From Turbatrix aceti (lineage: Eukaryota > Nematoda > Chromadorea > Rhabditida > Panagrolaimidae), in contig OZ017769.1 in assembly GCA_963969345.1 (NCBI GenBank), forward strand, positions 8,683,725-8,747,724: a stretch of DNA of 64,000 nucleotides, written 5' to 3'. Made by a program: the position numbers and the translations under genes. The notes under the pieces were generated by a model. It was not told the DNA's origin. It ran no database searches and saw nothing but the letters and a program-made list of their open reading frames with translations. Of this stretch, positions 20,480-32,517 are shown one piece after another (position 1 is the first letter of the stretch; each line of letters begins with the position of its first letter).

Positions 20480-22008
20480 CGTGTATAGAATTGAACCGGG
20501 GTCTCAAAATGGTAAAAAAGTGTGCAGAACGACAACAATAGACGGACTGGAATATTGCGACTTGTTTGTAGACCATTCTCGCTGAGCAATAAACTCTTTT
20601 TTACTGCAGTAGCGACTGACATTGGGCAGCCAGACCTTCCCCTTACTTTTTGCTGCCAAAACGCCATTTTAGTCCGCGTGGTAGTACATTCCTTCTATGT
20701 TCGCTCGAAAATCAACTGCGCAAAGAGCTTCTATTCTATTCAAGCTACCACCCTGCCCACGCCGCTGACTGCAGTGCTGCTGCGGATTAACTTCCCAAAA
20801 CGTCTCCCCTCCCTTTCACACCGTGCGTGCATAGCTTCTCTTTCTCTGCGTCTCCATGAAAAATGCAATATTAATGATGTCGCTTGGTCAATCAAGCTTT
20901 ATGCGTAAGCAGGTAGACAAAAGCTGCCTACGAGCATCTATCTTCGGTTTAATTACCTAAGTTTGAGGTAAACATTGAATTCCGCCCTTGCGAAAGCTTG
21001 TGGCTGAATACCACTAAATTTTGGAAAGCATTTGTATAAGCAAATGCATAAATGAAAATCGCCAATATTTTTACCATTTTGAGTTCTGGTTCAATTTCAA
21101 AAATGTACAAAAAAATTAGTTTTCAACAATAAAAAGAGTCGTTGTGTCAAAAATCATTGTTTTTGCTATCCTTTGTTATAAAAAATTTAACAAACACATT
21201 TTTGTTGGGGTGCATCACCTTTTTTTGTCTTATTAATCCGGGAGCAAGTGCACAATTGTCCAAACAATTTTATTTGAACAAGCAACCTATTATGTTATCA
21301 GAAAAAAATTAAACCCCCCAGTGCTTGTGCTTTATGCTTATACTTGTGTCATATGCAAATGGCATATGACTGAGGTATTGACAATACAAAACAAACCATG
21401 AAGCAGCCGGGGAATATTCTTACGATAGTTGTATAAAATATTTCACGTGATTCAAACAATTAGCACAGCACCTTCAGAAACTAATGTGTAATATGTTTTG
21501 AACAAAATTGACCACTTTCAGACGCGAATTGTCCACTTCCGTGTGAGAAATGTTGTTGTCGGCGATTCAACGGTCGAATGTTCAAATTATGATTTATTGT
21601 TTCTCAAGTTCAGTATTTATATACAACAGATGGCAGTGAGTCAGTTAAGTCGGCGGCGGTGTTGCTTCTGATGTGAATCACCGCCGCTGAGCCATCAAAA
21701 AAGAAGCACTTCGATTCCGACCATGATTCCGACAACCAGCAGGCACTTTTTTCAAGAAATTCAGATGTTTTTTTGTAAAATTTGAGTCGTAAATGGCCGC
21801 AACTCTCACGATTTTTCAAAATTCAAAAAATAAGCCTTAGGCCGATGCATCAGCAGCCCGAAATCATTCGCCGTAGTTAACTTTAATGTAAGCTTGCGAA
21901 CATTGATGTGAGTGAGGAGGCAAAATACTGTTTTTTGTAAAGGCGGAGTTTACGAATGATTGTTTACGAATGTACATCACTAATGGACGCCACACCCTTT
22001 TTTCCGAG

Positions 22009-22016
22009 CATAAAAG
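22009..22016 (+). promoter_or_regulatory. TATA box of tiny-peptide gene copy C
   Basis: CATAAAAG, 61 bases before the ATG, in the conserved leader block. Confidence 0.5.
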
Positions 22017-22076
22017 CCAAGACGCATCACCAAAAAATCGTCAAATCTGCAACCAACAACACCGATCGTTTCAACA

Positions 22077-22190
22077 ATGAAGCTGTTCCTCGGCAACCTT
22101 CTCGCCTTGATTGTCGTACTGTGCCTTGTTTACACCGTCACGGGTGATGATGCCTGTTGGCCGCTTTGTCAATCCCCCAAAGTTCACTAA
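22077..22190 (+). CDS. Tiny secreted peptide, CWPLC family, copy C (37 aa)
   Basis: The frame encodes a signal peptide (MKLFLGNLLALIVVLCLVYT, then VTG) and a very short mature part DDACWPLCQSPKVH. The two cysteines frame Trp-Pro-Leu. AATAAA follows at 22257-22262. Relative to copy A it lacks the ASTDNG-type spacer and the EDSFLP insertion. The same 37-residue sequence is encoded in X2, X3 and X4. It is below usual gene-calling size limits; the evidence is the intact frame, the signal peptide and conserved promoter and poly(A) signals. Confidence 0.55.
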   Translation: MKLFLGNLLALIVVLCLVYTVTGDDACWPLCQSPKVH

Positions 22191-22480
22191 GATCACCGAA
22201 ACTGTGTTGAATTTGTTTGAAACAACGTTTAACGGATGTGAATTGGGAAAAATCTAAATAAATGTGAAGCATGCGATGCGAAGAAAACAGGGCTAAAAGA
22301 ATCGTTTTGGACCGGCGACGCATCCCTAGACGAGAGTCGGCTCTCGCAACAATCGAAGAATGTAAAGTTTGGAAGGAAAACGGCGCTCCAAGTCAGATTT
22401 TTAAAATTCGGCAAAAAATTGAATACGTCTTCAAAAAAATTCTTTCATTTACTAAAGTATTTAACGAAAAAATGCACGTT

Positions 22481-22788
22481 AGGCAAAAGTTCGTGGACAA
22501 ACGTTTTTTACCAAAACAACTATACCAGGGGGAATTGAACAAAACCAAAAATTTGTAACATTAGCACAGGTATTAGGAAACAATTGGTGTATAGGACTTT
22601 TAGCTGGCTGCCGTTGGCGGCGACTCCGAAACACAAATGTGTCAAAAATCCTTAAGCTAAGCGCGCCGGAGGTGTTTTGGTGACATTTGGTTCCTTTCCC
22701 TGCGCAGCAACTGCCTTCTAGTTTAATTCCTTCTAGTTTAGATGTTTTGATAAAAAAACGTTTGTCCACGGACATTTGCCGCACCCTG
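22481..22788. mobile_element. Deleted MLE (308 bp) joining X1 to the tandem array
   Basis: It has the left and right MLE ends but only 308 bp. The extreme left end is replaced by X sequence (GCACGTTAGGCAAAAG instead of CAGGGTGCGGCAAAAG), and the interior is deleted after CAGCAACTGCCTTCTAGTTT. The right end is intact (GCCGCACCCTG then TA). Confidence 0.75.
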
Positions 22789-23966
22789 TAAAAACTCCGG
22801 GGATTCTCCGTCGAAATTCTCAATTTTTTGTTTAACGGAGAAAACATAAAAAATTTTGAACGTGTATAGAATTGAACCGGGGCTCAAAATGGTAAAAAAG
22901 TGTGCAGAACGACAACAATAGACACGGACTAGACTATTGCGACTTGTTTGTAAACCATTCTCGCTGAGCAATAAACTCTTTTTTACTGCAGTAGCGACTG
23001 ACATTGGGCAGCCAGACCTTCCCCTTACTTTTGGTTGCCAAAACGTCAATTTAGTTCGTGTGGTTACATACCTTTATGTTCGCTCAAAAATCAACTGCGC
23101 AAAGAGCTTCTATCATTAATGCTACCACCCTGCCCACGCCGCTGACTGCAGTGCTGCTGCGGATTAACTTCCCAAAACGTCTCCCCTCCCTTTTACACCG
23201 TGCGTGCATAGGTTCTTTTTCTCTGTGTCTCTTCGAATAATGCAATGCGAATGATTTCGCTTGGCGCAACAAGCGTTTTGCGTAAGCAGATGGACAAGAG
23301 CAGTGTTTGCGGATCATTTTTCATAGTTTTTTTTTGCGTAAGCAGAGGGACAAAAGCTGTCTCCGCGCATCCTTCTTCCGCCCTTGCGAAAGCTTGTGGA
23401 TGGATCCCAATAGTTTTTGAAACGTACGTTCATAAGCTGTGGCATGAATAAAAGTCGGTACTCCTGGTAATGCAAAAAGGATTGGTGTACGTGATCAGGT
23501 CCAAGACGGCACCCAAAAGAACAAATTTGTAAAATATTGACTCTTGACTTTTGTTTGCATATATGCATTTGTCTGTCCGAGACAGTAAATAACAGCAAAA
23601 AAAATACCAGCGTTTGAAAGACCGTATTCGGGTGCATTTTTAAGCGGCTTAGACAATTCATTGACTTATTGGTTTCACCACAATAAAATTTTTATGATAA
23701 CTGTTGAAAAATATCCGCATTTATACCAACATTTTTCCAGGGTGGCGAAATCTCCCGGGAGATTGCATCCCGGGAAAAAATCTCCAGACATTCTTCCGAA
23801 ATCTCCGGAGATCCTCCCAAAATCTCCCGGAAGACCCAGCTTGCCAAAAAGCGACCAATAATGTTTTTCTTCTTTAAACAATTAATTAACGACACAAAAA
23901 TCAAAACGGACAGTTCTGTTCTGTTTCAGCACATTGCAAACGCATTTTTGTTTACAGCAATTTATA

Positions 23967-24798
23967 CAGGGTGCAGCAAAAGTTCGTGGACAAACGTTTT
24001 TTACCAAAACAACTATACCAGGGGGAATTGAACGAAACCAAAAATTTGACACATTAGTACAGGTATTAGGAAACAATTGGTATATAGGACTTTTAGCTGG
24101 CTGCCGTTGGCGGCGACCCCGAAACACAAATGTGTCAAAAATTCTTAAGCTAAGCGCGCCGGAGGTGTTTTGGTGACATTTGGTTCCCTTCCCTGCGCAG
24201 CAACTGCGTTAGCAGCTCTGTACTTTGGGGATGTTTAGTACAGATACCAACCTCAAGGATTTCCCATACGCCGTATTTTATCGAAATCAGATGCGGACGG
24301 GAGGGCCATCAATCGGCAGGTGTCCAAAAGTTGAGAAAACGATTTTTTTGCCCCTTTTTCGAGTTTTTGTCTTTTGCGCCAGGGTGAACTGTGTTTTATG
24401 GTTTGTTTTGGACTGTAATAGAGCTGCTAGACCAGATGAATTAAATTGGTAACAAAAATGCCGCTCGGGCACTTTTTGGCGGGTATAGAACCCCAAATCC
24501 ATAAAAACAAGGTATATTTTGCCAACGGCAGAAACTAATTTACAAATTATGTGTAACTGGGGGGTTTAATTTTTTCTGACAACATAATAGGTTGCTTGTT
24601 TAAATAAAATTGTTTGGACCATTGTGCACTTGCTCCCGGATTAATAAGACAAAATAAGACCCTGACGTGCGGCGGAGCGCATAAAAATCGGCATGGTGTT
24701 TGGGCAGGTTGATCCCCGCCAACGGCAGCCAGCTAAATGTCCTATACGCCATACCTGTACTAATGTTACAAAATTTTGGTTTTGTTTAATTCCTTCTA
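23967..24798. mobile_element. MLE copy 1 (left part; interrupted by a Tc-like element)
   Basis: It starts CAGGGTGCAGC after a TA and runs to the TA at 24797-24798, in TTCCTTCTA, where a foldback Tc-like transposon is inserted. Its right end is lost in the N gap. Confidence 0.8.
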
Positions 24799-26361
24799 CA
24801 GTGGTCTGCAAAAAGATAGGGCCACCCCCAAAAAGGGCGTTTCTGACGTTCGTTGAAGAGTTAGAAAAAATCTGTTTTGAGGAATGAATTCAGCGTCCCA
24901 GGAAACCCTAATAACGTTCTGATACCCGTGATTCAAAGTCGTTGTAAAAAAAAATTAAGCAAAGTAGGATTTTTTTGCTCTGCAAAAAGATAGGGCCACT
25001 TTGATAAAAAAAATCTTTGTAGACCAAGTTATTGACCAATACAGGAATTACGGTATTATTTAATTACTAGCAGTATAACAAACATAAAAAATGTAGAAAC
25101 CCGGTCGAACAACCTGCGCTTTGATAGTCTGCAAGCCAATTCTCCCTATCGAGTACCTCAACATCGATTAGGGGATCCTGGTGGTCTGTTACGTGGTCGT
25201 ATTGTCTTGTGTTGTTATAAAAAGTTTAGGTAGGGATGCAGTAAGTATTGTTATAATGATATAGGCATCAAACAGCGACATTAAAACCTCCGGAAAAAAT
25301 TTTTTGTAACTGAATTACCCTCGATTTTAACGATTTCCGGTACATCCACGCGTGGTTTGGTTGAAATAGGTGCGGTTTAAAGCGGTTTTGTGCATGAATG
25401 TTTAAAAACAAGCTGTAGGAACATTTTGGCGTACATGACACTTTAGCCAAAACGAAGCATCGTTCACTCAGAGTTTTTCATTTATGCAGAAATTTTTACG
25501 AATTTTGGTCAAAGTTCCTATCGTCTTTTCGGTGACGTCAATAGAGTATAAAATTCTGCTTCGTTTTTGAAATACTTATTTAGGGTTGTAGAACACAACA
25601 AAAGCAATAAACCATGCTTTCATCATAGGTAACATAATTAACTTTGATAGCCGATAAATTACTCAGGTTCATTGAAAACGCTACACTTCTCGCTGATATT
25701 ACTAATCCCGAGGTTAAATTCAAAATCATACCAAAATGTTCCTACAGCTTGTTTTTAAACATTCATGCACAAAACCGCTTTAAACCGCACCTATTTCAAC
25801 CAAACCACGCGTGGATGTACCGGAAATCGTTAAAATCGAGGGTAATTCAGTTACAAAAAATTTTTTCCGGAGGTTTTAATGTCGCTGTTTGATGCCTATA
25901 TCATTATAACAATACTTACTGCATCCCTACCTAAACTTTTTATAACAACACAAGACAATACGACCACGTAACAGACCACCAGGATCCCCTAATCGATGTT
26001 GAGGTACTCGATAGGGAGAATTGGCTTGCAGACTATCAAAGCGCAGGTTGTTCGACCGGGTTTCTACATTTTTTATGTTTGTTATACTGCTAGTAATTAA
26101 ATAATACCGTAATTCCTGTATTGGTCAATAACTTGGTCTACAAAGATTTTTTTTATCAAAGTGGCCCTATCTTTTTGCAGAGCAAAAAAATCCTACTTTG
26201 CTTAATTTTTTTTTACAACGACTTTGAATCACGGGTATCAGAACGTTATTAGGGTTTCCTGGGACGCTGAATTCATTCCTCAAAACAGATTTTTTCTAAC
26301 TCTTCAACGAACGTCAGAAACGCCCTTTTTGGGGGTGGCCCTATCTTTTTGCAGACCACTG
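24799..26361. mobile_element. Foldback Tc1/Tc3-like transposon with 631-bp inverted repeats
   Basis: Arms 24799-25429 and 25731-26361 are exact-length reverse complements and look identical; the central unique part is 301 bp. The ends read CAGTGGTCTGCAAAAAGATA, close in style to Tc1-family termini, and the left end abuts a TA target. Each arm carries two copies of a 21-bp motif (TCTGCAAAAAGATAGGGCCA, then C) at 24805-24825 and 24979-24999 and their mirror positions, the IR/DR layout of Tc3 and Sleeping Beauty-type elements. No transposase is recognisable, so it is non-autonomous. The right target TA falls in the N gap. Confidence 0.85.
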
Positions 26362-26561
26362 NNNNNNNNNNNNNNNNNNNNNNNNNNNNNNNNNNNNNNN
26401 NNNNNNNNNNNNNNNNNNNNNNNNNNNNNNNNNNNNNNNNNNNNNNNNNNNNNNNNNNNNNNNNNNNNNNNNNNNNNNNNNNNNNNNNNNNNNNNNNNNN
26501 NNNNNNNNNNNNNNNNNNNNNNNNNNNNNNNNNNNNNNNNNNNNNNNNNNNNNNNNNNNNN
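26362..26561. other. Assembly gap (200 N)
   Basis: Exactly 200 N, a conventional placeholder length. It starts at the last base of the foldback element. If the array is regular, the missing sequence should hold the rest of MLE 1, one R and the left part of MLE 2, about 1.47 kb. Confidence 0.95.
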
Positions 26562-27205
26562 TTAGCAGCTCTGTACTTTGGGGATGTTTAGTACAGATAC
26601 CAACCTCAAGGATTTCCCATACGCCGTATTTTATCGAAATCAGATGCGGACGGGAGGGCCATCAATCGGCAGGTGTCCAAAAGTTGAGAAAACGATTTTT
26701 TTGCCCCTTTTTCGAGTTTTTGTCTTTTGCGCCAGGGTGAACTGTGTTTTATGGTTTGTTTTGGACTGTAATAGAGCTGCTAGACCAGATGAACTAAATT
26801 GGTAACAAAACTGCCGTCTCGGGCACTTTTTGGCGGGTATAGAACCCCAAATCCATAAAAACAAGGTATATTTTGCCAACGGCAGAAACTAATTTACAAA
26901 TTATGGGTAACTGGGGGGTTTAATTTTTTCTGACAACATAATAGGTTGCTTGTTTAAATAAAATTGTTTGGACAATTGTGCACTTGCTCCCGGATTAATA
27001 AGACAAAATAAGACCCTGACGTGCGGCGGAGCGCATAAAAATCGGCATGGTGTTTGGGCAGGTTGATCCCCGCCAACGGCAGCCAGCTAAATGTCCTATA
27101 CGCCATACCTGTACTAATGTTACAAAATTTTGGTTTTGTTTAATTCCTTCTAGTTTAGATGTTTTGATAAAAAAACGTTTGTCCACGGACATTTGCCGCA
27201 CCCTG
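26562..27205. mobile_element. MLE copy 2 (right part, after the gap)
   Basis: It begins mid-element (TTAGCAGCTCTGTACTTTGG) and ends with the intact right terminus GCCGCACCCTG then TA. Confidence 0.8.
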
Positions 27206-28383
27206 TAAAAACTCCGGGGATTCTCCGTCGAAATTCTCAATTTTTTGTTTAACGGAGAAAACATAAAAAAATTTTGAACGTGTATAGAATTGAACCGGGG
27301 TCTCAAAATGGAAAAAAAGTGTGCAGATGGACAATAATAGACGCACTAGACTATTGCAACTTGTTTGTAGACCATTCTCGCTGAGCAATAAACTCTTTTT
27401 TACTGCAGTAGCGACTGACATTGGGCAGCCAGACCTTCCCCTTACTTTTTGCTGCCAAAACGTCAATTTAGTTCGTGTGGTTACATACCTTTATTTTCGC
27501 TCAAAAATCAACTGCGCAAAGAGCTTCTATCATTAATGCTACCACCCTGCCCACGCCGCTGACTGCAGTGCTGCTGCGGATTAACTTCCCAAAACGTCTC
27601 CCCTCCCTTTTACACCGTGCGTGCATAGGTTCTTTTTCTCTGTGTCTCTTCGAATAATGCAATGCGAATGATTTCGCTTGGCGCAACAAGCGTTTTGCGT
27701 AAGCAGATGGACAAGAGCAGTGTTTGCGGATCATTTTTCATAGTTTTTTTTTGCGTAAGCAGAGGGACAAAAGCTGTCTCCGCGCATCCTTCTCCCGCCC
27801 TTGCGAAAGCTTGTGGATGGATCCCAATAGTTTTTGAAACGTACGTTCATAAGCTGTGGCATGAATAAAAGTCGGTACTCCTGGTAATGCAAAAAGGATT
27901 GGTGTACGTGATCAGGTCCAAGACGGCACCCAAAAGAACAAATTTGTAAAATATTGACTCTTGACTTTTGTTTGCATATATGCATTTGTCTGCCCGAGGC
28001 AGTAAATAACAGCAAAAAAAATACCAGCGTTTGAAAGACCGTATTCGGGTGCATTTTTAAGCGGCTTAGACAATTCATTGACTTATTGGTTTCACCACAA
28101 TAAAATTTTTATGATAACTGTTGAAAAATATCCGCATTTATACCAACATTTTTCCAGGGTGGCGAAATCTCCCGGGAGATTGCATCCCGGGAGAAAATCT
28201 CCAGACATTCTTCCGAAATCTCCGGAGATTCTCCCAAAATCTCCCGGAAGACCCAGCTTGCCAAAAAGCGTTCAATAATGTTTTTCTTCTTTAAACAATT
28301 AATTAACGACACAAAAATCAAAACGGACAGTTATGTTCTGTTTCAGCACATTGCAAACACATTTTTGTTTACAGCAATTTATA

Positions 28384-29273
28384 CAGGGTGCGGCAAAAGT
28401 TCGTGGACAAACGTTTTTTACCAAAACAACTATACCAGGGGGAAATGAACGAAACCAAAAATTTGACACATTAGTACAGGTATTAGGAAACAATTGGTAT
28501 ATAGGACTTTTAGCTTGCTGCCGTTGGCGGCGACCCCGAAACACAAATGTGTCAAAAAACCTTAAGCTGAGCGCGCCGGAGGTGTTTTGGTGACATTTGG
28601 TTCCCTTCCCTGCGCAGCAACAGCGTTAGCAGCTCTGTACTTTGGGGATGTTTAGTACAGATACCAACCTCAAGGATTTCCCATACGCCGTATTTTATCG
28701 AAATCAGATGCGGACGGGAGGGCCATCAATCGGCAGGTGTCCAAAAGTTGAGAAAACGATTTTTTTGCCCCTTTTTCGAGTTTTTGTCTTTTGCGCCAGG
28801 GTGAACTGTGTTTTATGGTTTGTTTTGGACTGTAATAGAGCTGCTAGACCAGATGAACTAAATTGGTAACAAAACTGCTGCGTCTCGGGCACTTTTTGGC
28901 GGGTATAGAACCCCAAATCCATAAAAACAAGGTATATTTTGCCAACGGCAGAAACTAATTTACAAATTATGGGTAACTGGGGGGTTTAATTTTTTCTGAC
29001 AACATAATAGGTTGCTTGTTTCAAATAAAATTGTTTGGACAATTGTGCACTTGCTCCCGGATTAATAAGACAAAATAAGACCCTGACGTGCGGCGGAGCG
29101 CATAAAAATCGGCATGGTGTTTGGGCAGGTTGATCCCCGCCAACGGCAGCCAGCTAAATGTCCTATACGCCATACCTGTACTAATGTTACAAAATTTTGG
29201 TTTCTGTTTAATTCCTTCTAGTTTAGATGTTTTGATAAAAAAACGTTTGTCCACGGACTTTTGCCGCACCCTG
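28384..29273. mobile_element. MLE copy 3, complete (890 bp); type description
   Basis: It begins CAGGGTGCGGCAAAAGTTCG and ends with the complement of the same terminus (CTTTTGCCGCACCCTG), with TA on both sides. The inverted repeats extend about 150 bp at lower identity, through ACATTAGTACAGGTAT, TATAGGACTTTTAGCT and TGCCGTTGGCGG. TA target, CAGGG ends and size suggest the Tc1/mariner superfamily. No transposase motif is found, so it is non-autonomous. The frame at 28642-28869 (MGMFSTDTNLK...) is shared by all copies but has no recognised homology. R0 at 19660 shows the empty target site. Confidence 0.8.
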
Positions 29274-30452
29274 TAAAAACTCCGGAGATTCTCCGTCGAA
29301 ATTCTCAATTTTTTGTTTAACGGAGAAAACATAAAAAAATTTTGAACGTGTATAGAATTGAACCGGGGTCTCAAAATGGTAAAAAAAGTGTGCAGATGGA
29401 CAATAATAGACGCACTAGACTATTGCAACTTGTTTGTAGACCATTCTCGCTGAGCAATAAACTCTTTTTTACTGCAGTAGCGACTGACATTGGGCAGCCA
29501 GACCTTCCCCTTACTTTTTGCTGCCAAAACGTCAATTTAGTTCGTGTGGTTACATACCTTTATTTTCGCTCAAAAATCAACTGCGCAAAGAGCGTCTATC
29601 ATTAATGCTACCACCCTGTGTTAGCCGCTGACTGCAGTGCTGCTGCGGATTAACTTCCCAAAACGTCTCCCCTCCCTTTTACACCGTGCGTGCATAGGTT
29701 CTTTTTCTCTGTGTCTCTTCGAATAATGCAATGCGAATGATTTCGCTTGGCGCGACAAGCGTTTTGCGTAAGCAGATGGACAAGAGCAGTGTTTGCGGAT
29801 CATTTTTCATAGTTTTTTTTTGCGTAAGCAGAGGGACAAAAGCTGTCTCCGCGCATCCTTCTCCCGCCCTTGCGAAAGCTTGTGGATGGATCCCAATAGT
29901 TTTTGAAACGTACGTTCATAAGCTGTGGCATGAATAAAAGTCGGTACTCCTGGTAATGCAAAAAGGATTGGTGTACGTGATCAGGTCCAAGACGGCACCC
30001 AAAAGAACAAATTTGTAAAATATTGACTCTTGACTTTTGTTTGCATATATGCATTTGTCTGCCCGAGGCAGTAAATAACAGCAAAAAAAATACCAGCGTT
30101 TGAAAGACCGTATTCGGGTGCATTTTTAAGCGGCTTAGACAATTCATTGACTTATTGGTTTCACCACAATAAAATTTTTATGATAACTGTTGAAAAATAT
30201 CCGCATTTATACCAACATTTTTCCAGGGTGGCGAAATCTCCCGGGAGATTACATCCCGGGAGAAAATCTCCAGACATTCTTCCGAAATCTCCGGAGATTC
30301 TCCCAAAATCTCCCGGAAGACCCAGCTTGCCAAAAAGCGTTCAATAATGTTTTTCTTCTTTAAACAATTAATTAACGACACAAAAATCAAAACGGACAGT
30401 TATGTTCTGTTTCAGCACATTGCAAACACATTTTTGTTTACAGCAATTTATA

Positions 30453-31338
30453 CAGGGTGCGGCAAAAGTTCGTGGACAAACGTTTTTTACCAAAACAACT
30501 ATACCAGGGGGAAATGAACGAAACCAAAAATTTGACACATTAGTACAGGTATTAGGAAACAATTGGTATATAGGACTTTTAGCTTGCTGCCGTTGGCGGC
30601 GACCCCGAAACACAAATGTGTCAAAAAACCTTAAGCTGAGCGCGCCGGAGGTGTTTTGGTGACATTTGGTTCCCTTCCCTGCGCAGCAACAGCGTTAGCA
30701 GCTCTGTACTTTGGGGATGTTTAGTACAGATACCAACCTCAAGGATTTCCCATACGCCGTATTTTATCGAAATCAGATGCGGACGGGAGGGCCATCAATC
30801 GGCAGGTGTCCAAAAGTTGAGAAAACGATTTTTTTGCCCCTTTTTCGAGTTTTTGTCTTTTGCGCCAGGGTGAACTGTGTTTTATGGTTTGTTTTGGACT
30901 GTAATAGAGCTGCTAGACCAGATGAACTAAATTGGTAACAAAACTGCCGTCTCGGGCACTTTTTGGCGGGTATAGAACCCCAAATCCATAAAAACAAGGT
31001 ATATTTTGCCAACGGCAGAAACTAATTTACAAATTATGGGTAACTGGGGGGTTTAATTTTTTCTGACAACATAATAGGTAGCTTGTTCAAATAAAATTGT
31101 TTGGACAATTGTGCACTTGCTCCCGGATTAATAAGACAAAATAAGACCCTGACGTGCGGCGGAGCGCATAAAAATCGGCATGGTGTTTGGGCAGGCTGAT
31201 CCCCGCCAACGGCAGCCAGCTAAATGTCCTATACGCCATACCTGTACTAATGTTACAAAATTTTGGTTCTGTCTAATTCCTTCTAGTTTAGATGTTTTGA
31301 TAAAAAAACGTTTGTCCACGGACTTTTGCCGCACCCTG
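30453..31338. mobile_element. MLE copy 4 (886 bp)
   Basis: Complete, TA-flanked. It carries the variant right-end string GGTTCTGTCTAATTCC, shared by copies 4-8. Confidence 0.85.
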
Positions 31339-32517
31339 TAAAAACTCCGGAGATTCTCCGTCGAAATTCTCAATTTTTTGTTTAACGGAGAAAACATAAA
31401 AAAATTTTGAACGTGTATAGAATTGAACCGGGGTCTCAAAATGGTAAAAAAAGTGTGCAGATGGACAATAATAGACGCACTAGACTATTGCAACTTGTTT
31501 GTAGACCATTCTCGCTGAGCAATAAACTCTTTTTTACTGCAGTAGCGACTGACATTGGGCAGCCAGACCTTCCCCTTACTTTTTGCTGCCAAAACGTCAA
31601 TTTAGTTCGTGTGGTTACATACCTTTATTTTCGCTCAAAAATCAACTGCGCAAAGAGCGTCTATCATTAATGCTACCACCCTGTGTTAGCCGCTGACTGC
31701 AGTGCTGCTGCGGATTAACTTCCCAAAACGTCTCCCCTCCCTTTTACACCGTGCGTGCATAGGTTCTTTTTCTCTGTGTCTCTTCGAATAATGCAATGCG
31801 AATGATTTCGCTTGGCGCGACAAGCGTTTTGCGTAAGCAGATGGACAAGAGCAGTGTTTGCGGATCATTTTTCATAGTTTTTTTTTGCGTAAGCAGAGGG
31901 ACAAAAGCTGTCTCCGCGCATCCTTCTCCCGCCCTTGCGAAAGCTTGTGGATGGATCCCAATAGTTTTTGAAACGTACGTTCATAAGCTGTGGCATGAAT
32001 AAAAGTCGGTACTCCTGGTAATGCAAAAAGGATTGGTGTACGTGATCAGGTCCAAGACGGCACCCAAAAGAACAAATTTGTAAAATATTGACTCTTGACT
32101 TTTGTTTGCATATATGCATTTGTCTGCCCGAGGCAGTAAATAACAGCAAAAAAAATACCAGCGTTTGAAAGACCGTATTCGGGTGCATTTTTAAGCGGCT
32201 TAGACAATTCATTGACTTATTGGTTTCACCACAATAAAATTTTTATGATAACTGTTGAAAAATATCCGCATTTATACCAACATTTTTCCAGGGTGGCGAA
32301 ATCTCCCGGGAGATTACATCCCGGGAGAAAATCTCCAGACATTCTTCCGAAATCTCCGGAGATTCTCCCAAAATCTCCCGGAAGACCCAGCTTGCCAAAA
32401 AGCGTTCAATAATGTTTTTCTTCTTTAAACAATTAATTAACGACACAAAAATCAAAACGGACAGTTATGTTCTGTTTCAGCACATTGCAAACACATTTTT
32501 GTTTACAGCAATTTATA

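Larger units (their letters stand above)
19386..20909. repeat. R repeat, outlying copy R0 (interrupted by a TRIM element; lacks MLE)
   Basis: The segment homologous to R begins about 19386 (TGTTGAAAAATATCCGC at 19406) and resumes after the LTR element at 20480 (GTGTATAGAATTGAACCGGG). It is more diverged than the tandem copies. At 19660-19661 the R sequence runs uninterrupted through AGCAATTTATAAAAACTCC; in the tandem units an MLE is inserted exactly at this TA. The 3' part passes into X1 at about 20910. Confidence 0.8.
20910..22480 (+). repeat. Repeat block X, copy X1
   Basis: A composite of about 1,570 bp, nearly identical to 44271-45839, 58164-59732 and 62602-window end. From left to right it holds: an R-like tail (about 20910-21220); 97 bp of MLE interior in reverse orientation (about 21223-21319); a segment homologous, in reverse, to the intergenic region upstream of lectin gene 2 (about 21330-21950); the tiny-peptide gene with its promoter and 3' end (about 21960-22265); and a tail matching 13355-13560 in reverse. 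It runs directly into a deleted MLE at 22481. Confidence 0.85.

Noticed and set aside
25268..25892. Small frames in the arms of the foldback element as a transposase
   Set aside because: Only about 60-80 residues, repeated by symmetry in both arms, with no recognisable DDE or HTH signature.
26224..26591. Open frames running through the N gap
   Set aside because: Artefacts of untranslatable N.
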